Positions 9,407 to 20,565 are shown, counted from the stretch's first letter. The stretch: 40,918 nucleotides of DNA from an uncultured Flavobacteriaceae bacterium (GCA_943787365.1 CALSMD010000002.1:1-40918); one strand, 5' to 3'. Translations and numbers: made by a program. The notes: generated from the letters alone by a model not told the origin.

Positions 9407-9444
9407 AAAAAAAAATACTGTTAGCAAGTAACAGTATTTTTTTT
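9407..9444 (-). terminator. Bidirectional intrinsic terminator after gap
   Basis: A perfect 13-bp stem (9411-9423 and 9429-9441) with a GCAAG loop, flanked by an A-run on the left and a T-run on the right. It can therefore end transcription on either strand. It lies in the 64-base gap between gap (ending at 9458) and the kinase gene (starting at 9393), both on the minus strand. Its most likely job is to end the pfkA-gap transcript. Confidence 0.85.
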
Positions 9445-9457
9445 GAGTTTATGTGAA

Positions 9458-10471
<1,014 letters not shown>

Positions 10472-10486
10472 TTAATTAATTCGTTA

Positions 10487-11473
10487 TTAAATACTCATGA
10501 TGTCTGAAACTCTTAAAAGCTCCGCATCTATTGTTGAATGTCCTTTGACTGCTTTGTCAATAGGATATAATTCTAATTTATTGTTGACAGTCCCAACCAT
10601 GTAATTGAATTTACCTTCTAATAAGGATTCCACAGCTTTGACCCCCATACGGCAGGCCAATACTCTGTCAAAACAGGATGGTGACCCTCCACGCTGCATG
10701 TGTCCTAAAACAGATACACGAACGTCGTAACCTTCTAAATTTTCTTCGACATAATCTCTTAGTTCAAAAACATTTTTACCTGTTTTATCTCCTTCAGCAA
10801 CCACAACTATACTCGATGATTTCCCTGTATGTCTGCTTTTTTCTAAAGATTCTAAAAGACGATCCAGTCCTAGATCTTCTTCGGGAACTAAGATTTCTTC
10901 GGCTCCAGACCCCACTCCTGCATTTAAAGCAATATGGCCCACATCGCGTCCCATAACCTCAACAAAAAATAAGCGTCTATGAGAACTGGCTGTATCACGA
11001 ATTTTATCAATTGCTTCTACCGCAGTATTAAGCGCTGTATCATACCCTAGTGTATAGTTGGTTCCAACAATATCGTTATCAATGGTCCCTGGAATTCCTA
11101 TAATTGGGAAGTTGAATTCTTCATTAAAAATCATTCCACCTGTAAAGGTTCCATCACCACCAATTAATACCAAGGCATCAATCTGTTCTTTTTGAAGTTG
11201 GTCGTACGCTTTTTTACGGCCTTCTTTGGTTCTGAATTCTTCTGAGCGAGCTGACTTTAAGAAAGTTCCTCCTTTATTAATGATGTGGTTTACACTTCTT
11301 GCATTCAAGGATTTGAAGTCGCCTTCAATCATTCCTTCGTAGCCTCTGTAAATTCCAACACATTCAATGTTGTGATAGGCACAGGCACGTGCCACAGATC
11401 GAATAGCTGCATTCATCCCAGGCGCATCGCCTCCGGAAGTTAATACACCAATTTTTTTTATCTGATTCTCCAT
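10487..11473 (-). CDS. pfkA: ATP-dependent 6-phosphofructokinase
   Basis: A 328-residue enzyme that phosphorylates fructose 6-phosphate to fructose 1,6-bisphosphate. It shows GGDAPGMNAAIR at 14-25, the ATP-site motif GGDGT at 105-109 and the catalytic PGTIDND at 128-134. The Gly rather than Lys after GGDGTFTG agrees with ATP rather than pyrophosphate use. A later HMQRGGSPS motif binds the sugar phosphate. Length is normal for a bacterial PfkA. It is the first gene of a pfkA-gap pair. The ATG start is clear. Confidence 0.96.
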   Translation of the reverse strand: MENQIKKIGVLTSGGDAPGMNAAIRSVARACAYHNIECVGIYRGYEGMIEGDFKSLNARSVNHIINKGGTFLKSARSEEFRTKEGRKKAYDQLQKEQIDALVLIGGDGTFTGGMIFNEEFNFPIIGIPGTIDNDIVGTNYTLGYDTALNTAVEAIDKIRDTASSHRRLFFVEVMGRDVGHIALNAGVGSGAEEILVPEEDLGLDRLLESLEKSRHTGKSSSIVVVAEGDKTGKNVFELRDYVEENLEGYDVRVSVLGHMQRGGSPSCFDRVLACRMGVKAVESLLEGKFNYMVGTVNNKLELYPIDKAVKGHSTIDAELLRVSDIMSI

Positions 11474-11633
11474 AGTTGTAATGGTTTATGTTGTAAAATT
11501 AATAAACTTATAAGTTAAAAAAACGTAAGTAGGAGTCAATTTTCTTTTCTTCTTTAAATTCAAACGTTTTCGTTAATAACTATTTGATTTTAAAGCCAAA
11601 AAATTAATTATTTGTAGGTTTTGATGGGCTAAT

Positions 11634-14600
11634 TTACTTGAAATCGATATAATTAGGAAGCCCTGAATCGGCTTCTTTTGTGTTGTTTTCGGGATGCTTT
11701 TGCTTATTTTTATTTTTAAATAGTTCCTCAAACAATTCTCTTAGGTTATCAAATTCTATATTATAAGACACGCCGACGCCTTGAGTATATCCAATTTGTT
11801 CTCCAAAATTCTGAATACTATTTTCTCTATTAAAAAATTTGAGAGACAGGGTACGATCTTCATTCAATAAAACTTCGACTTCAAAATCTCCTGCGACCGT
11901 GGTTTCGCTTACACCTCCAACGGGCACTCCAACCTTACCGTTGATAAGTACATTATCACTCAACTTGGTGGATAAGGTAACCCCTACCCGACTGTCGGTT
12001 TCATAATCGGGAGTTGTTTCTCCTAAATCGACATCAATTCCTAATTTCACTTTATTATCATCATCTGAAAAAAGATCGTTCAACATATTGGTCACACCAT
12101 CTGAAACGAGCCCAAAAGCATCTTGTGAATCCAAAGTCAGTTCGCTTCTAAAAGACCCCGTTGCCAATAGCGATAAAGCCTGGAATTCACGTTTATCTTT
12201 ATCACGTAATCGATCGGCTAACTCACTATTTAAAGTGGAATTGATATTTGGAAATCGTATGTCAAAGTTCAAATCGGGTTGCTCTAATTCACCTGTTAAA
12301 TGAATTTCAACCTCTGTTGGAATGCTTTGATTAATTGGGTTATCTAGTAATGTGGAAGGATTGACACTAATGCCATCATAAAGCGCTTTGATATTTATTT
12401 CGGCACTTAAAGGATCCCCATTCCAAGCAAGGATACCGTCTTTCACTACTTTAAATTGTTTTTGTATAATTTGTCCAAATGCAAAGTTGTAAATTCCAGA
12501 AAGCACAATAAAATCCCCAAACATTTGAAATTTCCCTTTCGTATTAATTTGTGCCAACATACTTCCATTTCCACGTCCCATAATAGAGCTTCCTGTTTCT
12601 TTATCGAGCACAATTTCAATTTCGGCATTGTCGTTTATATCCATATTAAACTCCATCTCAACACCTGAAATATCATCTACCACCAAGGTCTGTCCACTAT
12701 TTTGATTCGATTTTTCTTCAGGACTCAGAAAATGAATGTAGGAGTTTTCTGCTAAAATCTCATTGTCACTTAAAGGAATTTTAAAAATTGTTCCTTCCGA
12801 TGTAGTCACATTTGCTTCAATAAACAATTGGTCTGTAGGACCTGAAATATCAATCGTTCCGTCTACAAAAGCGGTTCCATAATAGATGGACTCCTCTTGT
12901 AGGTCGGTGTTTAGAACCAATAAACGGTCTGAATCAAAATGAAGGTCTAAAGCCCAATTTGAAAAATTCATATGACTGATGCTTCCGTTTAGAGATGCTT
13001 GGGATTTATAATCGACATCGACCATTAACGCATTGTCAAAAATAAAACGTTGCTCTCTAAGATTCACCCTTGTATTGTTTTGAAAGCCATAATCTACATT
13101 CAAATATGGAATTGCAAGTCCTCCATTATTAAGGCTTAAGACCCCTTCTATTTGCGGTTTTTCTAGACGACCACTCACGTTGGCAGCTCCAGAAACGTCG
13201 CCACGAATTTTGGTAATTACCCCATCTCCAAAAGGATTTAAGGGGTTTAGAATAAATTCTTTAAAGTTGATGTCTAGATTGAGTTCTGAGTTTTCTCCAG
13301 AAACATCTAAAGACCCAACAACCGATAACGATTCCAAATCACCCTCTTTTAAAGAGACATTAACATCATAATTTGTCAACGATTGATTCCCTTGAATATC
13401 CGCTTTAAAGGATCCTAAATTAAAGTCATTGACCTCCAAATTATCAATAGTCAAACTGGATTTTGGAAGGTAGACACTTGCTACTTGGCTGATGTTTAAT
13501 TGCCCATTCAGATTCCCACCTAGCTTTAAATCTTTGATTGTAGGTGTTACTTTGGCTATATCAACATTCGTGAAATCAAGATTGATATCCTTATTCTGAC
13601 TCCCCTGAATAGCGGCGTTTAACAGAATGTCTTCATTGGCATAAGACATGTTTATATTATCGACAATAATCTCCTCAAAAGATCTGTCAAATATAATTTT
13701 GTTTTGCTTGTTTTGCGTCCCATTGATCAGCCAAGGCGTATTCTTAAAATTAGCATTCGATTTTTTGACACCAACAACGGATTTATTGTTTTCATCAATA
13801 GTGTAGAAGAGGTTTAAATCAAAAGAATCTTTAGAGTTTTTACCACCTTTAAATTCAGATTTAACATAGAGGGTATCATTTAGTGTTACATTAATCAAAC
13901 TAAATTCTGATGCATTGTAATAAGGTGTCGCCAGACTGTCAACCTCAATATAGGAATTAAATAAAGGGTTGTCATTGATCAGTTGTACTTCAATTTTACT
14001 TGCAAAAAAGTCTTTCAATCGGATGTTAGGAGACCTAAATGTTAAGTTGAAATTTTTAGGGTCGCTCTCTACCCTCCCCCTCGTAAACGTATTCGATCCT
14101 AATTTTAGTTCAGGTGAAAAAATCTCGACAATTTTATTGTAAATTTTAAAATTGAAATTAAAATACTGACCTTCTTTAACCTTATAGGGTTTGTATTTGG
14201 TGTAAATATCTCCGAGTGCGTTTCGTAATAAATTAGGCAATTCGTTAATTATAAATTTTCCTTTTAGATTCCCTTGAACGATTTCTGGAGAATTGACTCT
14301 GATGGTTCTTTCGTTGTTATCTCCAAACTCCGAAGTGATCTCAAAATCTTTGAATGCATAACTGTCATTTTGATTTTGATAGAGCGCATTTTTAAACTTG
14401 ATGGCGCCATACACATCGTCAATAGTTGTGCCTTTCATGTCCATTGTCATTTGTCCGTTTAGAACAGAAAGACTGTCTCTTTGCACAAAGTTTAAAGCAT
14501 TCAGATTGGCATGTTCAATAACGGCCGAAAAATCATAAATATTTTCCTTTTTAGAAAAATCTACAAGCCCTTCAAAATTGAATTTCAAATTCGGATCATC

Positions 14601-16016
14601 GATGTCTAATTGACCATTAAATATTTTATTTTTAATTACTCCTGAAACCTCTAAATCGGTATATATATATTCTTGAAAATCAAACGAATCAAATGTCCCT
14701 TTGATGTTAGAATTGATTGTTTCTTTATTAAAGCCACGACCTTCAACACTTAGACTGGAGGTTACCAATCCAATCTTTGGTTCTCCCATCAAATAGCCCA
14801 AATCAAAATCGGTCAACTGAATTTTACCTGTATAGGACGCATTGTCTATCACTTTGATTTGATCCAAATTCAAATCCACAGAAAGAGTTCCAATATCGGT
14901 CTCAATATCCATAAGCGTTTCAATTGTTTGATTAGAAACCTTTGCAGTTCCGCGCAAATCAAAACGCCCAAGAGATGCAAAACCAGAAGGGAGACTTTTC
15001 CCTAAAACGCTTGGCAATAGAGCTTTTAAATCGGCATAGGTGGACGCTATTTGTTGGAAATTTCCGTCCATTTCAAAATTTTCTGATGTGTCTTTAAATA
15101 AATTTTTAAATTGAATTTCACCGACTATGGACGTATTATCTACCGTTATTAAATCAATTTTTTCAAGTAATAAATCATTCAATGTACCTGAAAAAACAGT
15201 GTTTAAATCCGCTTTTTGATTGGATCCAAATTCATCATAAAACACATTCAATTCTTCGAGATCGAGGGTGCTGTTTTTAAAAAATCCAGAGATTATCACT
15301 TTCTCTAAAAAGTCTTTAAAATCAGCTCGATCGTAATCAAATTGCAAACGACCTGAAAGTAAAGAATGTGGGGTTTTGATTTCTAGTTCCTCAAACGTCA
15401 TTTGAGTTAAAGAATATGAGAAATCCGTTTGGAGGTTTTCCATTTGAGCCCCTCTAGAATCCTCAAAACTCAAACCGGTAATAGAAGTTGTCACATCCGC
15501 CCCTAAAATCAAAAAGTCAGATGCCGACAAATCAAGTGTATGAAGGTCTAAAACCGTAGGGTTGTTTAAATTTTCATCGGTCAATAAAAATTTACTGTTA
15601 TGTATCCGTACCTCACTTGATGACAAAAGGAATTTATTTGTTTTCAGCGTTGGATTTTCTTCATCAAACTTAGCCACAAAAATATCTAAATTTGTGTCAA
15701 TTTCCCCTTTGTAATTTTTTATATGAAAAAAGAGATCGTATAAATCAATGTCTGCAAATGTGAGTTTATTCTCAGCAACTTCAACAAAACTTAAAATTGA
15801 GGTGTTTAATTCCGTTATTGAAATCAAGGGGGCATCGTAATGATCCTTAATGAGAATATTTTTAAGCTCCACATCTCCATTAAACTGAAGTCCTACTTTT
15901 TCTATTTTAATAGCGGTCCCATAAGTCTCATTAATAGAATTGGTAGCATAACTTCCCAGACGTGTTTGAACCGTTGGAATGGACAATACCAAGACCAATA
16001 GCAAGAATAACAGCAC
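11634..16016 (-). CDS. tamB: TamB-like translocation/assembly module protein (DUF490)
   Basis: A very large (1460-residue) protein anchored by one N-terminal hydrophobic helix (about 1-14), followed by a long repetitive beta-rich periplasmic region and a C-terminal DUF490/TamB domain (about 1080-1420). The final part has GKVGVPVGGVSETTVAGDFE and ends in a charged tail. TamB-type AsmA-like proteins bridge the two membranes and serve outer-membrane protein assembly or lipid transport. The start is uncertain. The GTG at 16016 gives a short anchor, but the frame stays open for 19 more codons upstream (to the stop at 16074) with a plausible Lys-rich N-terminus and no ATG, GTG or TTG. It is divergent from tsaD. 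Confidence 0.85.
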   Translation of the reverse strand: MLLFLLLVLVLSIPTVQTRLGSYATNSINETYGTAIKIEKVGLQFNGDVELKNILIKDHYDAPLISITELNTSILSFVEVAENKLTFADIDLYDLFFHIKNYKGEIDTNLDIFVAKFDEENPTLKTNKFLLSSSEVRIHNSKFLLTDENLNNPTVLDLHTLDLSASDFLILGADVTTSITGLSFEDSRGAQMENLQTDFSYSLTQMTFEELEIKTPHSLLSGRLQFDYDRADFKDFLEKVIISGFFKNSTLDLEELNVFYDEFGSNQKADLNTVFSGTLNDLLLEKIDLITVDNTSIVGEIQFKNLFKDTSENFEMDGNFQQIASTYADLKALLPSVLGKSLPSGFASLGRFDLRGTAKVSNQTIETLMDIETDIGTLSVDLNLDQIKVIDNASYTGKIQLTDFDLGYLMGEPKIGLVTSSLSVEGRGFNKETINSNIKGTFDSFDFQEYIYTDLEVSGVIKNKIFNGQLDIDDPNLKFNFEGLVDFSKKENIYDFSAVIEHANLNALNFVQRDSLSVLNGQMTMDMKGTTIDDVYGAIKFKNALYQNQNDSYAFKDFEITSEFGDNNERTIRVNSPEIVQGNLKGKFIINELPNLLRNALGDIYTKYKPYKVKEGQYFNFNFKIYNKIVEIFSPELKLGSNTFTRGRVESDPKNFNLTFRSPNIRLKDFFASKIEVQLINDNPLFNSYIEVDSLATPYYNASEFSLINVTLNDTLYVKSEFKGGKNSKDSFDLNLFYTIDENNKSVVGVKKSNANFKNTPWLINGTQNKQNKIIFDRSFEEIIVDNINMSYANEDILLNAAIQGSQNKDINLDFTNVDIAKVTPTIKDLKLGGNLNGQLNISQVASVYLPKSSLTIDNLEVNDFNLGSFKADIQGNQSLTNYDVNVSLKEGDLESLSVVGSLDVSGENSELNLDINFKEFILNPLNPFGDGVITKIRGDVSGAANVSGRLEKPQIEGVLSLNNGGLAIPYLNVDYGFQNNTRVNLREQRFIFDNALMVDVDYKSQASLNGSISHMNFSNWALDLHFDSDRLLVLNTDLQEESIYYGTAFVDGTIDISGPTDQLFIEANVTTSEGTIFKIPLSDNEILAENSYIHFLSPEEKSNQNSGQTLVVDDISGVEMEFNMDINDNAEIEIVLDKETGSSIMGRGNGSMLAQINTKGKFQMFGDFIVLSGIYNFAFGQIIQKQFKVVKDGILAWNGDPLSAEINIKALYDGISVNPSTLLDNPINQSIPTEVEIHLTGELEQPDLNFDIRFPNINSTLNSELADRLRDKDKREFQALSLLATGSFRSELTLDSQDAFGLVSDGVTNMLNDLFSDDDNKVKLGIDVDLGETTPDYETDSRVGVTLSTKLSDNVLINGKVGVPVGGVSETTVAGDFEVEVLLNEDRTLSLKFFNRENSIQNFGEQIGYTQGVGVSYNIEFDNLRELFEELFKNKNKQKHPENNTKEADSGLPNYIDFK

Positions 16017-16235
16017 GAGGGCTGTTACAAATTTTATCAGTATTTTAAAATAGTTCTTGATAAGCGAGACCGGTTATTTTATTTACAATTTAACTAATTA
16101 TCCTAAAATTTAAACTACCCAAAGCATTTATTTTAGTGCTATTTTTTTTATTTCTTTGCAGTTGTCCTGTTAATGGACAAAGTAAGTCGTTTATTTTAAT
16201 ACAAATTAAACGAATATTATCACTAAAACGTCTTA

Positions 16236-17258
16236 ATGCGCTCAAAAAATACATACATTTTAGGAATTGAATCTTCTTGTGACGACACGGCGGCGGCCGT
16301 TCTGTGCAATGGAAACGTACTGAGCAATGTTGTTGCCAACCAAGCAATCCATCAAAAATATGGTGGGGTGGTTCCAGAATTGGCTTCAAGAGCGCATCAA
16401 CAAAACATAGTTCCGGTGGTCGATCAGGCCATTGAACAAGCAGGGATTTCGTTAGCAGACCTCAGTGCCGTGGCATTTACGCAGGGCCCTGGATTGATGG
16501 GATCTTTATTGGTAGGAACTTCATTTGCAAAATCATTGGCTTATGGACTCGACATTCCTTTGATCGATGTCAACCACATGCAAGCCCATATTTTGGCACA
16601 TTTTATTGAAAATGAAGATACTGAAAAACCTGAATTTCCATTTCTTGCGATGACCATTTCTGGAGGACACACGCAAATTGTGCGTGTCGATGCTCATTTT
16701 AAAATGACGGTTATTGGCGAAACGATTGATGATGCGGTTGGAGAGGCCTTTGACAAAAGTGGTAAAATTTTAGGACTTGGCTATCCTGCCGGTCCCGAAA
16801 TTGATAAACGTGCAACACTAGGAAACCCAAAGGCATTCAAATTTACAAGACCTAAAGTAGCAGGGCTCAATTTTAGTTTTTCAGGGTTAAAAACAGCGAT
16901 CTTATATTTCATTCAAAAACAACTGAAAGAAAACCCTCAATTTATTGAAGAGAATCTTAATGATGTGTGTGCATCCATCCAATATACCATTGTAGGAATT
17001 TTGATGGACAAACTAAAATTAGCCGTCAAAGAAACGGGGATCAACCGCATTGCAATTGGTGGTGGTGTTTCTGCTAATTCAGGAATCAGAAATGCTTTGA
17101 AAGAAGCTGAAAGTCGCCATGGTTGGAAAACCTTTGTCCCTGCTTTTGAATTCACAACGGACAATGCTGCGATGATTGCGATTGTAGGGCATTTAAAATA
17201 TCTGGATAAAAATTACGCAGATCAAACCATTATGGCTACGGCTCGACTTAAACTATAA
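16236..17258 (+). CDS. tsaD: tRNA N6-threonylcarbamoyladenosine transferase TsaD
   Basis: A 340-residue ASKHA-fold protein (Kae1/YgjD family) that transfers threonylcarbamoyl to A37 of ANN-decoding tRNAs, working with TsaB, TsaC and TsaE. Landmarks are ILGIESSCDDTAAAV at 8-22, the metal-binding HMQAH (H114 and H118), and MTISGGHTQIVRV. Near the C-terminus there is IGGGVSANSGIR, followed by TDNAAMIA with its conserved Asp. Length is normal. It begins a plus-strand run with rsmE 5 bases behind, and it is divergent from tamB across a 219-base gap. The ATG start matches the family N-terminus. Confidence 0.97.
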   Translation: MRSKNTYILGIESSCDDTAAAVLCNGNVLSNVVANQAIHQKYGGVVPELASRAHQQNIVPVVDQAIEQAGISLADLSAVAFTQGPGLMGSLLVGTSFAKSLAYGLDIPLIDVNHMQAHILAHFIENEDTEKPEFPFLAMTISGGHTQIVRVDAHFKMTVIGETIDDAVGEAFDKSGKILGLGYPAGPEIDKRATLGNPKAFKFTRPKVAGLNFSFSGLKTAILYFIQKQLKENPQFIEENLNDVCASIQYTIVGILMDKLKLAVKETGINRIAIGGGVSANSGIRNALKEAESRHGWKTFVPAFEFTTDNAAMIAIVGHLKYLDKNYADQTIMATARLKL

Positions 17259-17263
17259 CTCAA

Positions 17264-17968
17264 ATGCAATTATTTTACAATTCAGAGCTGGATGCGTCTA
17301 CAAAAACTTTTAACTTTTCAAAAGATGAAAGTCGTCATATTGTAAAAGTATTGCGGAAATCTACGGGAGATTTGCTTCTAATCACCAACGGAAAAGGGTG
17401 GATGTTTGAAGCAGAAGTGGTCATCCCAAACCATAACAAATGTGTGGTTACCATCTTAAAATCAACCTTTGAAGCGCCAAGACCCTATACAATTAACCTA
17501 GCCGTCGCACCCACAAAAATGAACGACCGCTACGAATGGTTTATTGAAAAAGCCACTGAAATTGGCGTGGATCAAATCATACCAATTATTTGTCAGAACA
17601 GTGAGCGAAAAGTCATCAAAACAGAACGGTTTGAGAAAATCTTACAATCTGCGATGAAACAATCGCTTCACTCCTATTTACCAACTTTGGCACCCGCCAT
17701 TCGTTTTTCTGATTTTATAAAAACACCTCAAGAAGGTTCTAAATTTATAGCGCACTGCGAAGACGGAGAGAAATTAAAATTTAAAGATCAAATCAAAGCT
17801 GGAGAATCCATCACTATATTAATTGGTCCCGAAGGCGATTTTAGTCCCCAAGAAATTGAGGAAGCTTTGAAACATCAGTATATTCCTGTATCTTTAGGAG
17901 CGTCAAGACTTCGCACCGAAACGGCTGGAATCGTGGCGAGTCACACAATTCAACTTTGCAATGAATAA
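17264..17968 (+). CDS. rsmE: 16S rRNA (uracil1498-N3)-methyltransferase
   Basis: A 234-residue SPOUT methyltransferase that methylates N3 of U1498 in 16S rRNA with S-adenosylmethionine. An N-terminal PUA-like region (1-70) precedes the trefoil-knot domain. The SAM-site motifs are ILIGPEGDFSPQEIEEA (about 185-201) and LGASRLRTETAGI (about 211-223). RsmE normally sits near tsaD in this family. The TAA stop (17966-17968) overlaps an out-of-frame ATG at 17961 that may belong to the next gene. Confidence 0.94.
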   Translation: MQLFYNSELDASTKTFNFSKDESRHIVKVLRKSTGDLLLITNGKGWMFEAEVVIPNHNKCVVTILKSTFEAPRPYTINLAVAPTKMNDRYEWFIEKATEIGVDQIIPIICQNSERKVIKTERFEKILQSAMKQSLHSYLPTLAPAIRFSDFIKTPQEGSKFIAHCEDGEKLKFKDQIKAGESITILIGPEGDFSPQEIEEALKHQYIPVSLGASRLRTETAGIVASHTIQLCNE

Positions 17969-17988
17969 ACGGTATTGTATATCTATTT

Positions 17989-18606
17989 TTGATTTTGGGA
18001 ATTCACTTCTGTGGAAGTCAAAATTTAGCGGTGTTAAAATATGACGGCGGTGGCGATTGGTATAGCAACCCCACAGCTTTAAAAAATTTAATTCAGTTTT
18101 GCAATTCCAACATTCAAACGGCCATGGACGCCAAACCCCAAACCGTGGAAGTGGGAAGTGCTGCTATTTTTGAATACCCGTTTATACACATGACAGGCCA
18201 TGGAAATGTAGCATTTTCTGAATCTGATTCCAAAAACTTAAGAGCCTATTTATTGTCTGGTGGATTTTTACATATTGATGACAATTACGGCATGAAGCCT
18301 TATATTTTAGAAGCTTTAAAAACAGTATTTCCAGATAAAAAAATGAGTGAGATTCCTTTGTCGCATCCGATATACAACAGTGCGTTTTCGTTCCCAAGAG
18401 GGTTGCCTAAAATTCACGAACACGATGGATTGGCACCAAAAGCATTGGGTTATTTTCACGAAGGAAAGTTGGTTTTATTATTTACTTTTGAAAGTGATTT
18501 AGGTGATGGATGGGAAGATGCGAATGTGCACAACGACCCCGAAGCGGTGCGCTTAAAAGCCTTAAAAATGGGCGCGAATATTATTAAATACGCCTTTGAA
18601 AACTAG
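17989..18606 (+). CDS. DUF4159 domain protein; N-terminus uncertain
   Basis: A 205-residue reading with the DUF4159 signature: LKYDGGGDWYSNP, then GFLHIDDNYGMKPYI and a glutamine-amidotransferase-like fold to the end. Flavobacterial homologues are secreted and carry a signal peptide. The only usual start in this frame is TTG at 17989, which leaves a short remnant, ILGIHFCGSQN. The natural ATG at 17961 overlaps the rsmE stop but is one frame away. Dropping a single base near 17976 would join it to the body and give an ideal signal peptide (MNKRYVYLFLILGIHFC). The gene may therefore carry a one-base frameshift. Its role is unknown. Confidence 0.78.
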   Translation: MILGIHFCGSQNLAVLKYDGGGDWYSNPTALKNLIQFCNSNIQTAMDAKPQTVEVGSAAIFEYPFIHMTGHGNVAFSESDSKNLRAYLLSGGFLHIDDNYGMKPYILEALKTVFPDKKMSEIPLSHPIYNSAFSFPRGLPKIHEHDGLAPKALGYFHEGKLVLLFTFESDLGDGWEDANVHNDPEAVRLKALKMGANIIKYAFEN

Positions 18607-18613
18607 ACGTTCC

Positions 18614-19123
18614 ATGCAACTCAATCATTACACTTCTAAGTTTACAAAGCAACAGTTTCCAATTGTTTTAATAAGTGACAATGTATCGCATGCTGCCAAT
18701 TTGGGCAGCTTGTTTAGAACGGCTGATGCGTTTGGTATTGAACACTTAATACTTGGCGGGCCTGTTGTGGAGCTGGGTCGGAAATTTACTAGAACGTCTA
18801 GAGCAACGGAACAATCGGTTTCTTTTGAACAAGTCGAAACGCTTTCGGATAAAATTCAAGAATTAAAGGCTCAAAATTATACACTTATTGCACTTGAGAT
18901 TACAGACAAGAGCATTCCTGATTTCGGAACTAAACTTAGCAAAAATTCTAAAATCGCATTCGTGATTGGCGATGAAAACCATGGAGTTTCAGCCTCTATT
19001 TTAGGGGAATGTGACGCTGTGGTTCATATTGAAATGTATGGACAAAATAGCAGTATGAATGTGGTGCAAGCTACCAGTATTGCACTGTATGAGTTCACTA
19101 GGAAATTATCAAAAAACAGCTAG
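18614..19123 (+). CDS. TrmH/SpoU-family RNA 2'-O-methyltransferase
   Basis: About 169 residues from the ATG at 18614, which matches the family N-terminus MQLNHYTSKFTKQQFPIVLI. A TTG six codons upstream (18596) overlaps the DUF4159 gene but adds only an atypical extension. SpoU motifs are NLGSLFRTADAFGI near the start, FVIGDENHGVS in the middle and QNSSMNVVQATSIALYE near the C-terminus, which form the SAM-binding knot. It transfers a methyl group to a ribose 2'-OH in tRNA or rRNA, and the target nucleotide is not known. The gene sits 7 bases after the DUF4159 stop and 6 bases before the next methyltransferase. Confidence 0.88.
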   Translation: MQLNHYTSKFTKQQFPIVLISDNVSHAANLGSLFRTADAFGIEHLILGGPVVELGRKFTRTSRATEQSVSFEQVETLSDKIQELKAQNYTLIALEITDKSIPDFGTKLSKNSKIAFVIGDENHGVSASILGECDAVVHIEMYGQNSSMNVVQATSIALYEFTRKLSKNS

Positions 19124-19129
19124 TTTCAC

Positions 19130-20326
19130 GTGAACAAAATTCTTCTAAATACCGACATACAAGCGTTTATAAACAAACATATAGACTCAAATATTCACGA
19201 GCTAATTCTTAAAGGGAATCCCTTTGAGAGCCTTGACATTAAGGAATTGATTGAGCAAATTGAAGCAAAAAAAAAGTGTGCTTTAAAATTAAAAACTTGG
19301 TTTGAGACGCCTGGAATTTATTACCCCAACAAACTCAATATTGAACAGACGTCTTCTGAAACTGCAGCCCTTATAAAAAGTGAATTTATGCAAGGGGAAT
19401 CCCTTGTGGATTTGACAGGTGGGTTTGGTGTGGACAGTTATTATTTTTCAAAACAATTTAAGCAGGTAGTACATTGTGAAATGGACTCCAAATTGGCTGA
19501 GATAGCCGCTTATAATTTTGAGATTTTAGGTGCTAAAAACATAGAATCTCACAACAAAGATGGAATTGAATTTTTAAAATCATGTTCCGATACTTTTGAT
19601 TGGATGTACATTGACCCTTCGAGACGGGATGCACAGAAAAATAAAAAATTCCTGATTGAAGATTGCAGCCCGAATGTGATTACACATCAAGATTTATTTT
19701 TTAAACACACTAAAAATGTGCTTATTAAAATGTCGCCAATGCTTGATATTAGCGTTGGAATCACAGCCTTGAAACATGTAAAAACTGTTTATATTGTGGC
19801 GGTGAAAAACGAGGTGAAAGAGTTGTTGTTTCATCAAGAGAAAGACTTTAATGGCACGACGACTATACAAACTCTTAATAGCCATCCTAAAAGCACAGAG
19901 CAGTTTTCTTTTGAGATACCCCAAGAAGAACGTGCAGAAGCGACGTTTAGCACCCCAAAAACGTATCTGTACGAACCAAATGCTGCCGTAATGAAATCTG
20001 GCGCGTTTAAATTAATTTCAGAAAAATTTAAGATTGATAAGCTCGACCCACACACGCATTTATACACAAGCGATAAAAAGATAGAAAATTTCCCAGGGAA
20101 AGTATATACGATTTCAAATTGCTACCCCTATCAAAAGAAGCTTTTGAAAAAAGCCATTGGCGGTCTAAAAGCCAATGTGAAAACACGTAATTTCTCAGAA
20201 AAAATAGAGGCTCTTAAAACTCTTTTTAAACTCTCCGATGGTGGAGATTTGTATTTATTTTTCACCACTTCAAATGCAAGAAAATTGTTGTTGAAGGTCG
20301 GTTGGTGTCCTGAAATTCTTTTATAA
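19130..20326 (+). CDS. Class I SAM-dependent methyltransferase with THUMP-like C-terminal domain
   Basis: A 398-residue protein of the PG_1098-type family. The SAM site is in VDLTGGFGVDSYYFS (motif I, about 94-108), followed by VHCEMDS. A catalytic-type motif, DWMYIDPSRRD, lies at about 161-171. The C-terminal about 100 residues match the THUMP-like domain that follows this methyltransferase type, including the start IENFPGKVYTISNCYPYQKK. The substrate is probably an RNA, though the family is poorly characterised. The start is GTG at 19130, which gives the expected N-terminus and lies 6 bases after the TrmH gene stops. Confidence 0.85.
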   Translation: MNKILLNTDIQAFINKHIDSNIHELILKGNPFESLDIKELIEQIEAKKKCALKLKTWFETPGIYYPNKLNIEQTSSETAALIKSEFMQGESLVDLTGGFGVDSYYFSKQFKQVVHCEMDSKLAEIAAYNFEILGAKNIESHNKDGIEFLKSCSDTFDWMYIDPSRRDAQKNKKFLIEDCSPNVITHQDLFFKHTKNVLIKMSPMLDISVGITALKHVKTVYIVAVKNEVKELLFHQEKDFNGTTTIQTLNSHPKSTEQFSFEIPQEERAEATFSTPKTYLYEPNAAVMKSGAFKLISEKFKIDKLDPHTHLYTSDKKIENFPGKVYTISNCYPYQKKLLKKAIGGLKANVKTRNFSEKIEALKTLFKLSDGGDLYLFFTTSNARKLLLKVGWCPEILL

Positions 20327-20565
20327 TTATTGACGCGTTTTTCTTACTGAGCTCTGTAGCTAACAAAACCAATCCCTTACTTCAAAACTAGATAGTATTC
20401 TTAAATTCTTGAAATTAAATTTCAGCTAAAATATTGGCATAAAGTTCAATAGTTAGGTTTTTTGATTTTACACTTGTTAAAAAATCGTTAATTTATAAGG
20501 CTTGTGTTTGTTTTTTTAACGTTATGTTGTTAGATTTCGGCTGCCCAATTATAATCTATCAAATT
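20327..20565. other. Gap between the methyltransferase run and the RHS locus
   Basis: AT-rich DNA of 239 bases. The only longer reading is a 14-codon in-frame extension in front of the RHS ATG (from 20524), which does not look like coding sequence. It presumably holds the promoter of the RHS locus, but no clean TAnnTTTG box was found. Confidence 0.4.

Noticed and set aside
18596..18613. TTG start for the TrmH/SpoU gene overlapping the DUF4159 stop
   Set aside because: The ATG at 18614 matches the family N-terminus, and the extension adds nothing conserved.
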